From: an uncultured Acidimicrobiales bacterium
GTDB lineage: Bacteria; Actinomycetota; Acidimicrobiia; Acidimicrobiales; UBA10347
DNA: 48,927 bases
Direction of reading: 5' to 3'
NCBI GenBank assembly: GCA_937991435.1
Contig: CALKPY010000010.1
Span: 1 to 48,927, forward strand
Part shown: one piece after another, positions 7,370 through 17,027 of the stretch
Layout: every line of letters starts with the position of its first letter
Position numbering within the stretch: the stretch's first letter is position 1
Notes under the pieces: generated by a model
Databases searched by the model: none
The model's input: the letters and a program-made list of their open reading frames with translations, nothing else
What the model was told of the DNA's origin: nothing
Made by a program: the position numbers and the translations under genes

Positions 7370-8335
7370 ATGGTCGCGTATGCCTTGCGGCGACTTCTCG
7401 GCGCAATTCCAGTCATCTTGGTATCGACGTTCGTCATGTATGCCTTGGTGTCATCAATAAACGACCCAATCGCGGAGCTGCGCCAGTCTTGTCCGCAGTG
7501 TGATTCGTCGGCCTATGACCGACTCAACGATCTCTACAACCTCGACCAGCCAATACCCCAGCGCTATCTATCGTGGTTGGGTGGCGCAGTCACTGGCGAC
7601 CTCGGTGTCTCCACGTCGATGGGCGAGCAAGAGGTTGCGCCCATATTCTGGGATCGGGCCAAGAACAGCGCATTGCTGTCGATTCCAGCAGCGCTCATCG
7701 TCATCGTGTTCTCGGCAGTGCTATCGATCTACTCCGCACTTCGCCAATACAGCTTGGGCGACTATGCCGTCACCGGATTCACCTACCTGGGGCTGGCAAT
7801 GCCCACTTTTTTCTTCGGCCTTCTGCTGCAAGTCTTTTGGGGTATCTGGTTCCAGAACTGGACAGGGTTGAAACCATTCTGGACAGGTGGTCTTCATACC
7901 GAATCGATCGGCGATCTGTTGTCGAGTGTGGCTTTGCCCATCACGACGCTCGTCATAATCAGCTTGGCTGCCGACACGAGATTCGGTCGCGCCGCCATGC
8001 TCGAAACCCGCAATGCCGACTTCATACGAACAGCTCGAGCCAAAGGCGTACCTGAACGCACAATTGTGCTCAAGCATCTGCTTCGGGCCGCGTTGATTCC
8101 AATGGTGACCGTCTGGGCGATTACGTTCGGCACGTTGCTCGGCGGCACGCTGGTTACCGAGACGGTGTTTAGCTGGCCGGGTCTCGGACGCCTGCTGATC
8201 TTCAATGGTGTGTTCGACGGCGATGTGAACATCATGATGGCGGTCATCTTGTTCATCGGCGTGATCACGGTGCTGTTCAATCTGCTTGCCGACCTGCTCT
8301 ATGGCTGGCTTGATCCGAGGGTGCGTTATGGGTGA
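7370..8335 (+). CDS. ABC transporter permease, DppB/OppB type
   Basis: A 321-residue inner-membrane permease. The N-terminal helix (LLGAIPVILVSTFVMYALV), a periplasmic segment and five further hydrophobic segments match DppB-type permeases. The cytoplasmic EAA-like loop is visible as FIRTARAKGVPERTIVLKHLLRAALIP, which docks onto the ATPase subunits. It follows the binding-protein gene after a 102-base gap containing a stem-loop, and has a GGGGGA ribosome site before the ATG. Its end overlaps the next permease gene by eight bases. The two permeases should form the heterodimeric channel. Confidence 0.92.
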   Translation: MVAYALRRLLGAIPVILVSTFVMYALVSSINDPIAELRQSCPQCDSSAYDRLNDLYNLDQPIPQRYLSWLGGAVTGDLGVSTSMGEQEVAPIFWDRAKNSALLSIPAALIVIVFSAVLSIYSALRQYSLGDYAVTGFTYLGLAMPTFFFGLLLQVFWGIWFQNWTGLKPFWTGGLHTESIGDLLSSVALPITTLVIISLAADTRFGRAAMLETRNADFIRTARAKGVPERTIVLKHLLRAALIPMVTVWAITFGTLLGGTLVTETVFSWPGLGRLLIFNGVFDGDVNIMMAVILFIGVITVLFNLLADLLYGWLDPRVRYG

Positions 8336-9251
8336 ATCAGCGGTGACAGAAGCAAACAGCAGGCCGCAGGCAATGGTCGAAGATGTGGCATTCGGCGACA
8401 AGCCGCAGAGTTTCGGTCGACAAGCCTGGAAACGGTTCCGCAGTCACAAACTCGCCATCATCGGCATCTTCATGTTCTTCTCCATGGTGTTGATGTTCTG
8501 GATCGGTCCGGCGATCAGTAGCTACGAATTTGACGAGATCAACATTGTCGACCGGGCGCAGGGTCCGAGCAGCGAGCACTGGTTCGGAACAGACGACCTC
8601 GGAAGAGATCTCTTTGTCCGCGCTATGCGCGGCGGGCAATTTTCGATCACGATCAGTGTCGTCACCGGCCTGATGGCGGCGGCCCTCGGTGGCGTGCTCG
8701 GGTCGATAGCCGGCTACTTCAGTGGAACGGTAGACACCGGCGTCACGTTCCTTATCAACTGCTTGCTGACCATCAATTCGCTTGCAATCTTGTTGGTGCT
8801 CGGCGTGAAGTTCCAAATGACACCGTTGACGATCGCGGGGCTCATCGCCATCCTTAGCTGGTACCGAGGCGCGCGCGTTGTACGGGCACTCGTCATGCAA
8901 TTCAAGGAACGAGAGTTCGTGCTGGCCGCACGCGCTGCTGGAGCGAGCAACCTTCGAATCATCAAGGGGCACCTGTTGCCGAATGTTGCCGGATCCCTTC
9001 TTGTCGAAGCAACGTTGCTTGCGGGTACGGCAATCATTCTTGAGTCGACACTGTCGTTCCTCGGTCTTGGTGTGCTTCCTCCGGAGACAACCCTCGGCAC
9101 GTTGATCAACGAAGCCAAAGGATCGATCGATACAAATCCGACACGAGTGTTGATCCCGGGAGGACTTGTGACGCTGATCGTGCTGGCCGTCAACTTTGTC
9201 GGCGACGGACTACGCGACGCCCTCGACCCGACACATGAGCTCGAACAGTGA
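8328..9251 (+). CDS. ABC transporter permease, DppC/OppC type
   Basis: A 307-residue second permease. An N-terminal cytoplasmic extension leads into the first helix (LAIIGIFMFFSMVLMFWIG). The hallmark HWFGTDDLGRDLFVR motif of DppC/OppC follows, then the membrane domain with the EAA loop FVLAARAAGASNLRIIKGHLLPN. The ATG at 8328 is chosen: GAGGG lies six bases upstream and the gene overlaps the previous stop by eight bases, although the frame stays open further upstream. Its stop overlaps the following ATPase start (GTGA). Confidence 0.92.
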   Translation: MGESAVTEANSRPQAMVEDVAFGDKPQSFGRQAWKRFRSHKLAIIGIFMFFSMVLMFWIGPAISSYEFDEINIVDRAQGPSSEHWFGTDDLGRDLFVRAMRGGQFSITISVVTGLMAAALGGVLGSIAGYFSGTVDTGVTFLINCLLTINSLAILLVLGVKFQMTPLTIAGLIAILSWYRGARVVRALVMQFKEREFVLAARAAGASNLRIIKGHLLPNVAGSLLVEATLLAGTAIILESTLSFLGLGVLPPETTLGTLINEAKGSIDTNPTRVLIPGGLVTLIVLAVNFVGDGLRDALDPTHELEQ

Positions 9252-10288
9252 GTGCCAGCATGAACGTTTCGGGATCAACGAACCAGCCGCTGCTTGAAGT
9301 TGACAACATGTCGGTCGGGTTCCGCGCAAAGAAAAAGCCGACCGCGCAAGCGGTTCGTGGAGTGAGCTACTCGATCGAGCGCGGTGAAACCCTGGCAATC
9401 GTTGGCGAATCGGGATCCGGGAAATCGGTGAGCGCCATGGCCATGCTCGGTCTGTTGCCGAGTTCGGCGGAGATCACCGGTCAAGTTCGTCTCGAAGGTG
9501 TCGATCTTCTTGCGCTCACGCCAAAAGAGTTGCGTACCTACCGCGGTCGCCGCATCGCCATGATCTTCCAGGATCCAATGACGGCTTTTCACCCTGCTTT
9601 CACGATTGGCAATCAAATAGCTGAGACGATCACGGTGCACGGCCTCGCGAATAAGAAGCAGGCCCTGTCCAGGGCAGCTGAACTGCTCGAACTCGTTGGC
9701 GTGCCGGAACCTGGGGTTCGAGTCAACCAATACCCGCATGAGTATTCAGGTGGTATGCGGCAACGGGCAATGGTGGCGATGGCCATCGCCAACAAGCCTG
9801 ACCTGCTGATCGCGGATGAACCAACCACCGCGCTCGACGTAACCATCCAGGCGCAGGTGATGGAAGTCTTGGCGAACATTCAAAAAGAAGTCAACGCAGC
9901 CTTGATTCTGATCACTCACGACCTCGGAGTCGTGGCCAGCGTGGCTGACCGGGTGCAGGTCATGTACGGCGGTCGCATTGTCGAGCGCGCCGACGTTCGC
10001 CCATTGTTCCGCGCCCCACGGAATCCCTACACGCGAGGACTTCTCACCTCATTGCCACGGGTCGATGGTGCTCGTGACAATCGACTAATCCCGATCCCCG
10101 GATCGCCGCCGAGCATTCTCGCAATGCCGCCGGGCTGTGCGTTTGCCCCACGGTGCTCGTACCGCACCGAGGTTTGCGACGCCAGCGCTGCCGATCTGCA
10201 AATGGTCGTTGACGGTCACGAGAGCCGTTGTCATCACAACGCGGATCTTCCTGAATGGACGCCATTGCAGACCGGGAGTGAATCGTGA
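9248..10288 (+). CDS. Oligopeptide ABC transporter ATPase, DppD/OppD type
   Basis: A 346-residue ATPase subunit. Walker A is GESGSGKS (53-60), the signature is YSGGMRQR, Walker B is [12 protein letters not shown], and the switch His lies in ITHDLG. The C-terminal oligopeptide-family tail has [10 protein letters not shown], the cysteine region that binds an iron-sulfur cluster in some homologues. The GTG start at 9248 overlaps the permease stop by four bases; an ATG at 9260 is possible. It pairs with the next ATPase to energise the importer. Confidence 0.93.
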   Translation: MSASMNVSGSTNQPLLEVDNMSVGFRAKKKPTAQAVRGVSYSIERGETLAIVGESGSGKSVSAMAMLGLLPSSAEITGQVRLEGVDLLALTPKELRTYRGRRIAMIFQDPMTAFHPAFTIGNQIAETITVHGLANKKQALSRAAELLELVGVPEPGVRVNQYPHEYSGGMRQRAMVAMAIANKPDLLIADEPTTALDVTIQAQVMEVLANIQKEVNAALILITHDLGVVASVADRVQVMYGGRIVERADVRPLFRAPRNPYTRGLLTSLPRVDGARDNRLIPIPGSPPSILAMPPGCAFAPRCSYRTEVCDASAADLQMVVDGHESRCHHNADLPEWTPLQTGSES

Positions 10289-11277
10289 GCGAAGCAGCAC
10301 AAGTAACGCCTCCGCTTCTTGAGGTCGACAATCTTGTTACGCACTTCCCGATCCGATCAGGGTTATTGAAGCGCACAACTGGTTGGGTTAAAGCCGTCGA
10401 CGGTGTTTCGCTTTCGGTTCAACCAAACGAGACGGTCGGCATTGTTGGCGAGTCCGGTTGCGGCAAAACCACTCTTGGACGCACGATTCTGCGCCTGATC
10501 GAGCCCACCGCGGGCTCGATCAAGGTCCGCGGCGAAGATGTTGTGGCGGCCTCAAGCGGCCGGCTTCGCGAGCTTCGCAAAGAAATGCAGATGGTGTTCC
10601 AGGATCCGTATGCGTCGCTGAACCCGCGCATGCCTGTTCACGACATCGTGAGCGAGCCTCTCCGAATTCACGGCACGTCGAAGAACGAAGCTCGAGACCG
10701 CGCAGGGGAGTACCTCGAAGCCGTGGGCCTGCTTCCCGAACACGGCAACCGATATCCGCATGAGTTCAGCGGCGGGCAACGTCAGCGTGTCGGTATTGCG
10801 CGTGCGTTGACGCTAGAGCCGGACTTGATCATTCTCGATGAGCCAGTTTCAGCACTCGATGTTTCGATTCAAGCCCAGGTGATCAATCTGCTTGAGGATC
10901 TGCAACAGCGCTTCAAGCTCAGTTACCTGTTCATCGCTCACGACCTCTCCGTCGTTCGCCACATCTCAGACCGGGTGGTCGTGATGTATCTCGGCAAAGT
11001 AGCCGAGGTCGCCGATCGCGATGAGCTCTATGCCTCGCCTGGCCACCCGTACACCCAAGCATTGCTGTCAGCGGTGCCTGTGCCCGATCCTGAGATCGAA
11101 GCGACACGCGAACGAATCGTGCTGCACGGTGATATTCCAAGTCCCGCGGATCCACCGTCAGGTTGCTGTTTCCGCACCCGATGCCCGATCGCCACCGAAC
11201 TCTGCGCCAACGAAACGCCAGCCCTGAAAGAAGTTGAGCCCGACCACTGGGTCGCCTGCCACTTCTCGTCGATCTGA
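10285..11277 (+). CDS. Oligopeptide ABC transporter ATPase, DppF/OppF type
   Basis: A 330-residue second ATPase. Walker A is GESGCGKT (55-62), the signature FSGGQRQR, Walker [13 protein letters not shown], the switch His in IAHDLS. The family tail reads [17 protein letters not shown]. The GTG start overlaps the upstream stop by four bases (GTGA). Last gene of the five-gene importer operon. The 60-base gap to the exporter genes has no obvious terminator, so read-through is possible. Confidence 0.93.
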   Translation: MSEAAQVTPPLLEVDNLVTHFPIRSGLLKRTTGWVKAVDGVSLSVQPNETVGIVGESGCGKTTLGRTILRLIEPTAGSIKVRGEDVVAASSGRLRELRKEMQMVFQDPYASLNPRMPVHDIVSEPLRIHGTSKNEARDRAGEYLEAVGLLPEHGNRYPHEFSGGQRQRVGIARALTLEPDLIILDEPVSALDVSIQAQVINLLEDLQQRFKLSYLFIAHDLSVVRHISDRVVVMYLGKVAEVADRDELYASPGHPYTQALLSAVPVPDPEIEATRERIVLHGDIPSPADPPSGCCFRTRCPIATELCANETPALKEVEPDHWVACHFSSI

Positions 11278-11337
11278 CCGGCTCAAGTAGCCCAATATTC
11301 GAGCAACCGGGCAAGCGAGAGCGACTAGCGTCGTCGC

Positions 11338-13155
11338 GTGAGTACGTCTGACAACAAGCTGCGCTCCACAACGGCGCACGAACCAGATGTTCCCACGACG
11401 ACGCGTGCGGGCTTACGGCTCGTCGCCGCAATGGTGCGGCCTCATCCGGTGCCGTTCGTTGTCTCGCTGATCGGGTCCCTCTTGTTTGCCTTTGGAACTG
11501 TGGTCTCGGCTGCAGTGCTCGGTTGGGTAACTGACGAGGTGGTCATCGGCGTATTCGAAAACGGTGTCGTTGAACCGGTACCGACAGCGTTGGGGGCGGC
11601 TGCAGTCGTGATCGCTACTGCAGTGCTGCGCGGCGTCGGCGTCATCGTGCGTCGGTACTTCGCTGGCATGACCGCAGAGCGCGTGACCCGACAGCTGCGA
11701 AGCGACTTGGCCGATCGCTACCTCGACGCGCCGATGCCTTGGCTGCGCCGGTTCGGCACCGGCAGGCTTATCGCCCATGTCGATGGCGACGCGCGGGTCT
11801 ACATCGAGTCGCTACACCCGTTGCCGTTCGCCTTTGGGGTCTTGTGCCTTGCAGTGATCGGCGGTGGGCGTCTATTGATGGTCGATCCCTGGTTCGCACT
11901 CGTCGCGCTGGTGGTGTTCCCGGTCATGTGGATCATCAACGCGGTCAATGCTCGCCTGGTTTCGGTGCCCCTCGCTCGTGTCCAGGAACAGTCAGCCACG
12001 GTCGCCAGTGCTGCTCATGAGAGCTTCGAGGGCGCGATCGTGGTGAAAACCCTGGGTCGGCGTCAGGTCGAAGTTGACCGTTTCGACGCGGCTGCAGCCG
12101 AGCTTCGTGATCGTCGCCGCAAGGCCAGCTTTATCAAGGCGGGTGTTGATGCAGCGTTGCATCTCGTACCGCCGCTCGGGATTGTCACCGTCGTCGTGCT
12201 TGGTGCCTATCGCATTGAATCCGGGCAGTTGAGCGCAGGCGCGGTTGTCGAGGTGGCGGCGTTGTTCTCGGCCTTGGCCATACCCATGCTGGTGTTTGGG
12301 TTTCTGCTCGAAAGCCTCGTTCCCACGATTGTTGCTTGGAACAGACTGCGACCGGTCGTCGAAGGAGAAGCCGTGCCGGTGCAAAGTCGTGCGACTCATG
12401 GTCCATGGCAGACGGGGCCGTTGTCTGTTGAGCTTCGTGATGTGACCTTTGCCTTTGATGACGCGCCGAACGACCACGTTCTGCAGTCGGTGAACCTGTC
12501 AATTGCGCCAGGCGAGCTTGTGGCTCTTGTCGGTGCAACTGGTTCTGGCAAGAGCACCGTGCTCGATGTGATTACGGGTGATGTATCTGCCGCTGGGCAG
12601 GTCTTGCTCAACGGCACCGATGTTGCCGATGTCGACAGCGCGGTGCGCGCCGATGCGATCGTCCGCGTGTTTCAAGAAGCGTTTCTCTTTGCCGGAAGCG
12701 TGCGCTCCAACATCGACCTGCGCGGCGAACTCGACGATGCTGCGGTTCACACAGCAGCATCCGCGGCAGCAGCGCATGACTTCATTGAAGCCCTTCCCTC
12801 GGGATACGCGACTGAACTTGGCGAGCGTGGTGTGACGCTTTCTGGCGGACAGCGCCAGCGCATTGCACTGGCTCGTGCGTTGACCAGACGGCCTGGGCTT
12901 CTTCTGCTCGATGATGCAACCTCGGCGCTAGACCCGATCGTTGAGCGCGAAGTGCTCACCAGGTTGCGTTCCTCAGCCGATTCCTCCAGCACGACCATCG
13001 TGGTGGCACACCGCCTCGCGACGATTCTGATGGCCGACCGTGTGGCGCACCTTGTCGACGGTCGGGTTGCGGCGGTCGGCCGTCATGAGGACCTTCTAAA
13101 CGAAGACTCGTATCGGCAACTGGTTACGGCATATGCGGAGATGGCCGATGGCTGA
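11338..13155 (+). CDS. ABC exporter half-transporter A (degenerate Walker B)
   Basis: A 605-residue half-transporter: six-helix membrane domain (about residues 20-320) fused to an ATPase domain. Walker A is GATGSGKS (399-406) and the signature is an intact LSGGQ (501-505). Walker B reads LLLLDDATSALD, so the catalytic Glu is replaced by Asp526. The switch His is present in VVAHRLATI. With the partner encoded next (eight-base overlap) this is the pattern of heterodimeric exporters of the TM287/288, BmrCD and TmrAB kind, where one ATP site is weak or non-hydrolytic. The substrate could be a lipid, drug or peptide. GTG start with no clear ribosome site; an ATG lies further downstream. Confidence 0.88.
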   Translation: MSTSDNKLRSTTAHEPDVPTTTRAGLRLVAAMVRPHPVPFVVSLIGSLLFAFGTVVSAAVLGWVTDEVVIGVFENGVVEPVPTALGAAAVVIATAVLRGVGVIVRRYFAGMTAERVTRQLRSDLADRYLDAPMPWLRRFGTGRLIAHVDGDARVYIESLHPLPFAFGVLCLAVIGGGRLLMVDPWFALVALVVFPVMWIINAVNARLVSVPLARVQEQSATVASAAHESFEGAIVVKTLGRRQVEVDRFDAAAAELRDRRRKASFIKAGVDAALHLVPPLGIVTVVVLGAYRIESGQLSAGAVVEVAALFSALAIPMLVFGFLLESLVPTIVAWNRLRPVVEGEAVPVQSRATHGPWQTGPLSVELRDVTFAFDDAPNDHVLQSVNLSIAPGELVALVGATGSGKSTVLDVITGDVSAAGQVLLNGTDVADVDSAVRADAIVRVFQEAFLFAGSVRSNIDLRGELDDAAVHTAASAAAAHDFIEALPSGYATELGERGVTLSGGQRQRIALARALTRRPGLLLLDDATSALDPIVEREVLTRLRSSADSSSTTIVVAHRLATILMADRVAHLVDGRVAAVGRHEDLLNEDSYRQLVTAYAEMADG

Positions 13156-15004
13156 TCCTGTGCAGACGCAGACGAACACGATGCCGGTCGTCGAAGAGTT
13201 GTCAACGGTGCAGGTGCTGCGTCGGGGCGTTCGCACGACCCCCGTGCTGATGTCTGGACTGGCGGCCACGCTGGTCGCTGGCCTCGTCTTCGCTGCTGGA
13301 CAGGTTGCTGCACCGGTCGTGATTCAACTCGCGCTTGACCGTGGCGGTATCGCGACTGGACAGGTTGATATCGCAAGCATCTGGGTATTCGCGATCTGCG
13401 GAGTCGCCGTAATCGTGGCAAGTGAGCTTCTTGGGGTAGCCCTCAAGCGTCGCATCATCAAACGCGCCGAAGAGGCTTTGCGCCAGTTGAGAACAATGGC
13501 CTTTGACCATGTCCACCGATTGTCGCTGCAGACGCACGGCCGCCAGTCAACCGGTCTGCTTGTCAGTCGGGTCACCAGTGACGTCGATGTTCTGGCACGG
13601 TTTGTCGACTGGGCCATGTTTGTCTGGATGGTTCAGCCCGCTGTCGTTGTGGGCCTATTCATCACAATTGCGGTCTACTCGTGGCCGCTCGCACTTGTCG
13701 CGTTGGCCGTGTTCCTGCCAATCGTAGGTTTGCTTCGTTGGATGAGAGAGCGCATGACCGCTGCTCATCTTGAACGGCAACGAAGTGTTGGAGACATGCT
13801 TGGCGGGTACACCGAGGCTCTTGCCGGTGGCGAAGTTCTTCGGGCGTACCGAGCACAGGCGCCAATGCGTTTACGGCTGTCTGAGCTCTCTGACCGGCGA
13901 TATCGCGCCAGTCTGCGAGCCAATATCTATATGGCGACGGTCTTCGTCGTGGGTGACATGCTCGTTGCTCTTACGACTGCCTCGATGCTTGTTGTTGGGT
14001 TGGCGTGGCGCGACGCGCTTGCATTGACGGCCGGTGAACTGGTCGCCATTCTCTTTCTCGGATCGATGTTGCAGAGCCCGATAAACGAGCTCGGTGAGAC
14101 TTTGAACGAGGCACAGGTCGCGGTGGCGGGTTGGCGCAATGTGCTCGGGGTGCTTGATGAGCCGGTCGAGGCTCTTGATCCAGCGGCCGGATCTGCGCTG
14201 CCGTTAGGTGCACTGGGTGTGCAGCTACGCGGCGTGAACTTCTTCTATCACGATGCCGAAATCGCAAGCTTGAGTGATGTCACCGTGAAGATTCCAGCCG
14301 GCCAACGTATTGCGGTCGTTGGGGCAACAGGATCGGGGAAGTCGACGTTTGGGCGATTGCTGTGCCGGCTGGCTGACCCAACAACAGGGACTGTCTCAGT
14401 CGGTGGGGTTGACCTGACCGAGGTGTCGGTTACCGCTCGTCAGGCTGGAATCCGCTTCGTTCCGCAGGACAGCTTTTTGTTTGCCGGAACGGTACGAGAC
14501 AACATCGCCATGGGTCGTGAAGGAGTCACCGAAGCTGAGATCGACGGCGCGCTCACTACTCTCGGGCTGGGCGAATGGGCTGCGTCGCTGAACGACGGGC
14601 TCGACACGACGGTCGGAGAACGAGGTTCCCTGCTGTCAGTCGGTGAACGCCAGCTGGTCAGTTTTGTGCGAGCTGCAGTTGCGAACCCTGGTTTGCTTGT
14701 GCTCGACGAGGCAACGTCTTCGGTAGACCAGCAAACAGATCTGATGTTGACTGCGGCGATCGATCGATTGGCGCAAGGACGCACCGTTGTTTCGATCGCT
14801 CATCGTATGGCGACAGCGGAGTCGGCAGATCTCGTGCTCGTGTTCGATGCAGGTCGTTTGATCGAGTCAGGACCGCACGACGAACTTGTGAAACAGTCAG
14901 GTAACTACGCGGAGCTGTATCGAGCATGGGGTGAAGAAATGGCGCCTTCTGTCGCCCCCACAACGCCGACTAACCCAGTTTCTCCGCGAACCAATCGAGA
15001 ATGA
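13148..15004 (+). CDS. ABC exporter half-transporter B (degenerate signature)
   Basis: A 618-residue partner half-transporter: membrane domain followed by an ATPase domain. Walker A is GATGSGKS (392-399) and Walker B LLVLDEATSSVD keeps the catalytic Glu521. The signature is degenerate, LSVGE (496-500) in place of LSGGQ; the switch His is in SIAHRMATA. Combined with half A, the consensus ATP site is built from this Walker B and A's LSGGQ, and the degenerate site from A's Asp526 and this LSVGE. The ATG at 13148 has GGAG seven bases upstream and overlaps the previous gene by eight bases; an ATG at 13133 is less likely. The 3' end overlaps the convergent peptidase gene by 35 bases. Confidence 0.9.
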   Translation: MADPVQTQTNTMPVVEELSTVQVLRRGVRTTPVLMSGLAATLVAGLVFAAGQVAAPVVIQLALDRGGIATGQVDIASIWVFAICGVAVIVASELLGVALKRRIIKRAEEALRQLRTMAFDHVHRLSLQTHGRQSTGLLVSRVTSDVDVLARFVDWAMFVWMVQPAVVVGLFITIAVYSWPLALVALAVFLPIVGLLRWMRERMTAAHLERQRSVGDMLGGYTEALAGGEVLRAYRAQAPMRLRLSELSDRRYRASLRANIYMATVFVVGDMLVALTTASMLVVGLAWRDALALTAGELVAILFLGSMLQSPINELGETLNEAQVAVAGWRNVLGVLDEPVEALDPAAGSALPLGALGVQLRGVNFFYHDAEIASLSDVTVKIPAGQRIAVVGATGSGKSTFGRLLCRLADPTTGTVSVGGVDLTEVSVTARQAGIRFVPQDSFLFAGTVRDNIAMGREGVTEAEIDGALTTLGLGEWAASLNDGLDTTVGERGSLLSVGERQLVSFVRAAVANPGLLVLDEATSSVDQQTDLMLTAAIDRLAQGRTVVSIAHRMATAESADLVLVFDAGRLIESGPHDELVKQSGNYAELYRAWGEEMAPSVAPTTPTNPVSPRTNRE

Positions 15005-16937
15005 TCTCTGCTCGCTGAACCCGGTGCACCGGGGACCCCGAACGCGATAGCTCATGGTTCTCGCCGGGGAACCGGTAAAAGTCGACCTCTCGCCCGAGCA
15101 GTTTGAGGGCGACCCAGAGCTCTTCGGCCTGCACGATCGGGCAACGCCAATCTTCTTCTGAGTGAATGATCAACATTGGTTTGTCGATGTTGCGTACTGA
15201 TTCGATTGGTGACCGAGACCGATACACCTCGGGGTCTTCGATGTGGCTGGGGCCATGTTCGGTTCGAAATGCGGTCGCGATGTCAGAGGACCACTCTTCG
15301 CTCAACAGGTTGTTGACGGCCCGCTCGCTGCAAAATGCTTTGAATCGTTCGCCGTGGTTGGCGGCGAGCCAAGTGGCCATGAAGCCGCCGTAGGACCCGC
15401 CGAGCATGCCGACCCTTGTGGCATCGCAGAACGAAAACTGGTCGAGTGCGTGGTCGATTATGGCGAGCACGTCGTCGACGTCGCAGCTTCCCCAGCCTGT
15501 ACCGGGGCGCAACGGGTGTTTGGGTCCAAGAATCGATTGACCCCACGCGGTGTCGCGACCGCTTCCGCCGCGAGGATTGCCAGCGACCACCACAAATCCG
15601 GCAGCGGCCTGCATCTGGAACTCGTCCATGAAGTACTCGCCGTACTGGGTGAAAGGACCACCGTGCACATTGAGCAATACCGGATAGGTCTTAGCTGGGT
15701 CGAAATCTCGAGGACGCATTACCCAGTAGTCGATGTCGACGGTGCCGTCTAACGAGGGCGCGAGATGCTTGTCCCACGGCAGTAAGTCGCGTGCGAACGT
15801 GCGGGTGACGGTTGTTGCCGGAGATCCGTTGACCACGAGCTCAGCCGGGCAAGTCGCTGTCGTCACTGCGGTGGCTGTGGTGTTGCCTCGGCAATCGAAG
15901 GCCTGAACCGTAGACGGCCCTTCGGTCAGTGCCTGAGGGGCAGCAGATCCGTCGGCTGGCATGGCGTACAGGTGCGTGTCGCCGCGATCTTCGGCGGTCG
16001 CAAGCAACGTTTCGTTGTCTTGCCAGACCGGTGCCCGCACGCCAACGGTTGGAAAGAATGTGCGGTCGAGTCCGTTTGACGACCAGCAGATGTCGTCAAA
16101 GGTTGCCCCGGTCACGCTGAGATCGAGCACGCCGACAGCGGCATTTTGTGGAAAAGTCATCGGCTCGCCCCACCCAATGAAGGCAACTCGAGTGCCATCT
16201 GGGGACACAGACGGAAGCTGGTATGTGCCGTCGCGGCTCGTCAGGCAGCGAATCAAACTGGCGTCGTCGGTTGCAGCGAGCGGAACGAAGTACAGATCCT
16301 GCGTTAGATCCTGATCCCAGGTGTCGTGACGGGCGGCAGCGGTGACGATGGCGCTGGAGTCAGATGTCCAGCTCAGACCGCTGTGTTCATACTCTCCCGG
16401 AGTCAGGTTGCGAGGCGTGCCTGTGCCGTCAGCAGCGACTACATACACCTGTTTTGGCCGGTCATAGACCCAATCTTCAGCATTGAGGCGCGAGAAGAAG
16501 CGTTCGATCTTGCGGGGAGGTTGCCGAGATACTTCGGTGATGTCATATCGCTCGTCGCGGGTACGGCTTAAGAAGCCAATAGTTGAGCCGTCAGGGCTCC
16601 AAGAGACGTCAGTGACCGCCTCGGGCATGGTGCAAAGTTGAAGGGTCTCGCCCGGCCCATCGATCGACAGCACGTGCAGGGTCGAGTCTCCCTTCTTCTC
16701 GCCGCGGCGAGAGGTGAACGCCAGCTGGGTGCCGTCGGGTGACCAACTTGGGTTTCCATCATGGCTTTCGCCGCTAATGGGGCGGCCGTCAAGCCAAACC
16801 TTGGTGGTTGTCTTGTTCTCTTCGAGGTCGGTGGTTGCAACGACGCAAGCCACCCGTGCGCCGTCGGGTGAAACAGCGGGTTGGCTGACCCAACTTCGTT
16901 GATTGATTAGGCGTCGGGCGAGCTCAGACGTTTCCAT
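14970..16937 (-). CDS. S9 family peptidase (acylaminoacyl-peptidase / prolyl-oligopeptidase type)
   Basis: A 655-residue serine peptidase. The N-terminal half is a beta-propeller with repeated SPDG motifs (PAVSPDGARVAC, PSWSPDGTQLAF, VSWSPDGSTIGF, PSVSPDGTRVAF) that screens substrates by size. The C-terminal half is an alpha/beta hydrolase with the nucleophile in GGSYGG (Ser515), Asp596 in HSEEDWRCP and His628 in PGENHE. It would remove acylated or proline-containing residues from short peptides, a role that fits the nearby peptide importer. No signal peptide is visible, so it is cytoplasmic. It converges on the exporter with a 35-base overlap and diverges from the SGNH esterase. Confidence 0.9.
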   Translation of the reverse strand: METSELARRLINQRSWVSQPAVSPDGARVACVVATTDLEENKTTTKVWLDGRPISGESHDGNPSWSPDGTQLAFTSRRGEKKGDSTLHVLSIDGPGETLQLCTMPEAVTDVSWSPDGSTIGFLSRTRDERYDITEVSRQPPRKIERFFSRLNAEDWVYDRPKQVYVVAADGTGTPRNLTPGEYEHSGLSWTSDSSAIVTAAARHDTWDQDLTQDLYFVPLAATDDASLIRCLTSRDGTYQLPSVSPDGTRVAFIGWGEPMTFPQNAAVGVLDLSVTGATFDDICWSSNGLDRTFFPTVGVRAPVWQDNETLLATAEDRGDTHLYAMPADGSAAPQALTEGPSTVQAFDCRGNTTATAVTTATCPAELVVNGSPATTVTRTFARDLLPWDKHLAPSLDGTVDIDYWVMRPRDFDPAKTYPVLLNVHGGPFTQYGEYFMDEFQMQAAAGFVVVAGNPRGGSGRDTAWGQSILGPKHPLRPGTGWGSCDVDDVLAIIDHALDQFSFCDATRVGMLGGSYGGFMATWLAANHGERFKAFCSERAVNNLLSEEWSSDIATAFRTEHGPSHIEDPEVYRSRSPIESVRNIDKPMLIIHSEEDWRCPIVQAEELWVALKLLGREVDFYRFPGENHELSRSGSPVHRVQRAEIILDWFAEKLG

Positions 16938-17027
16938 GCCGGGTGAGGGTAATCGTGCGTCGGGCCATCTGTCCTATTGTCAGCCCCACGACCATCTGCT
17001 TCACTACGTGAAGTCAAAAGGGGAAAC

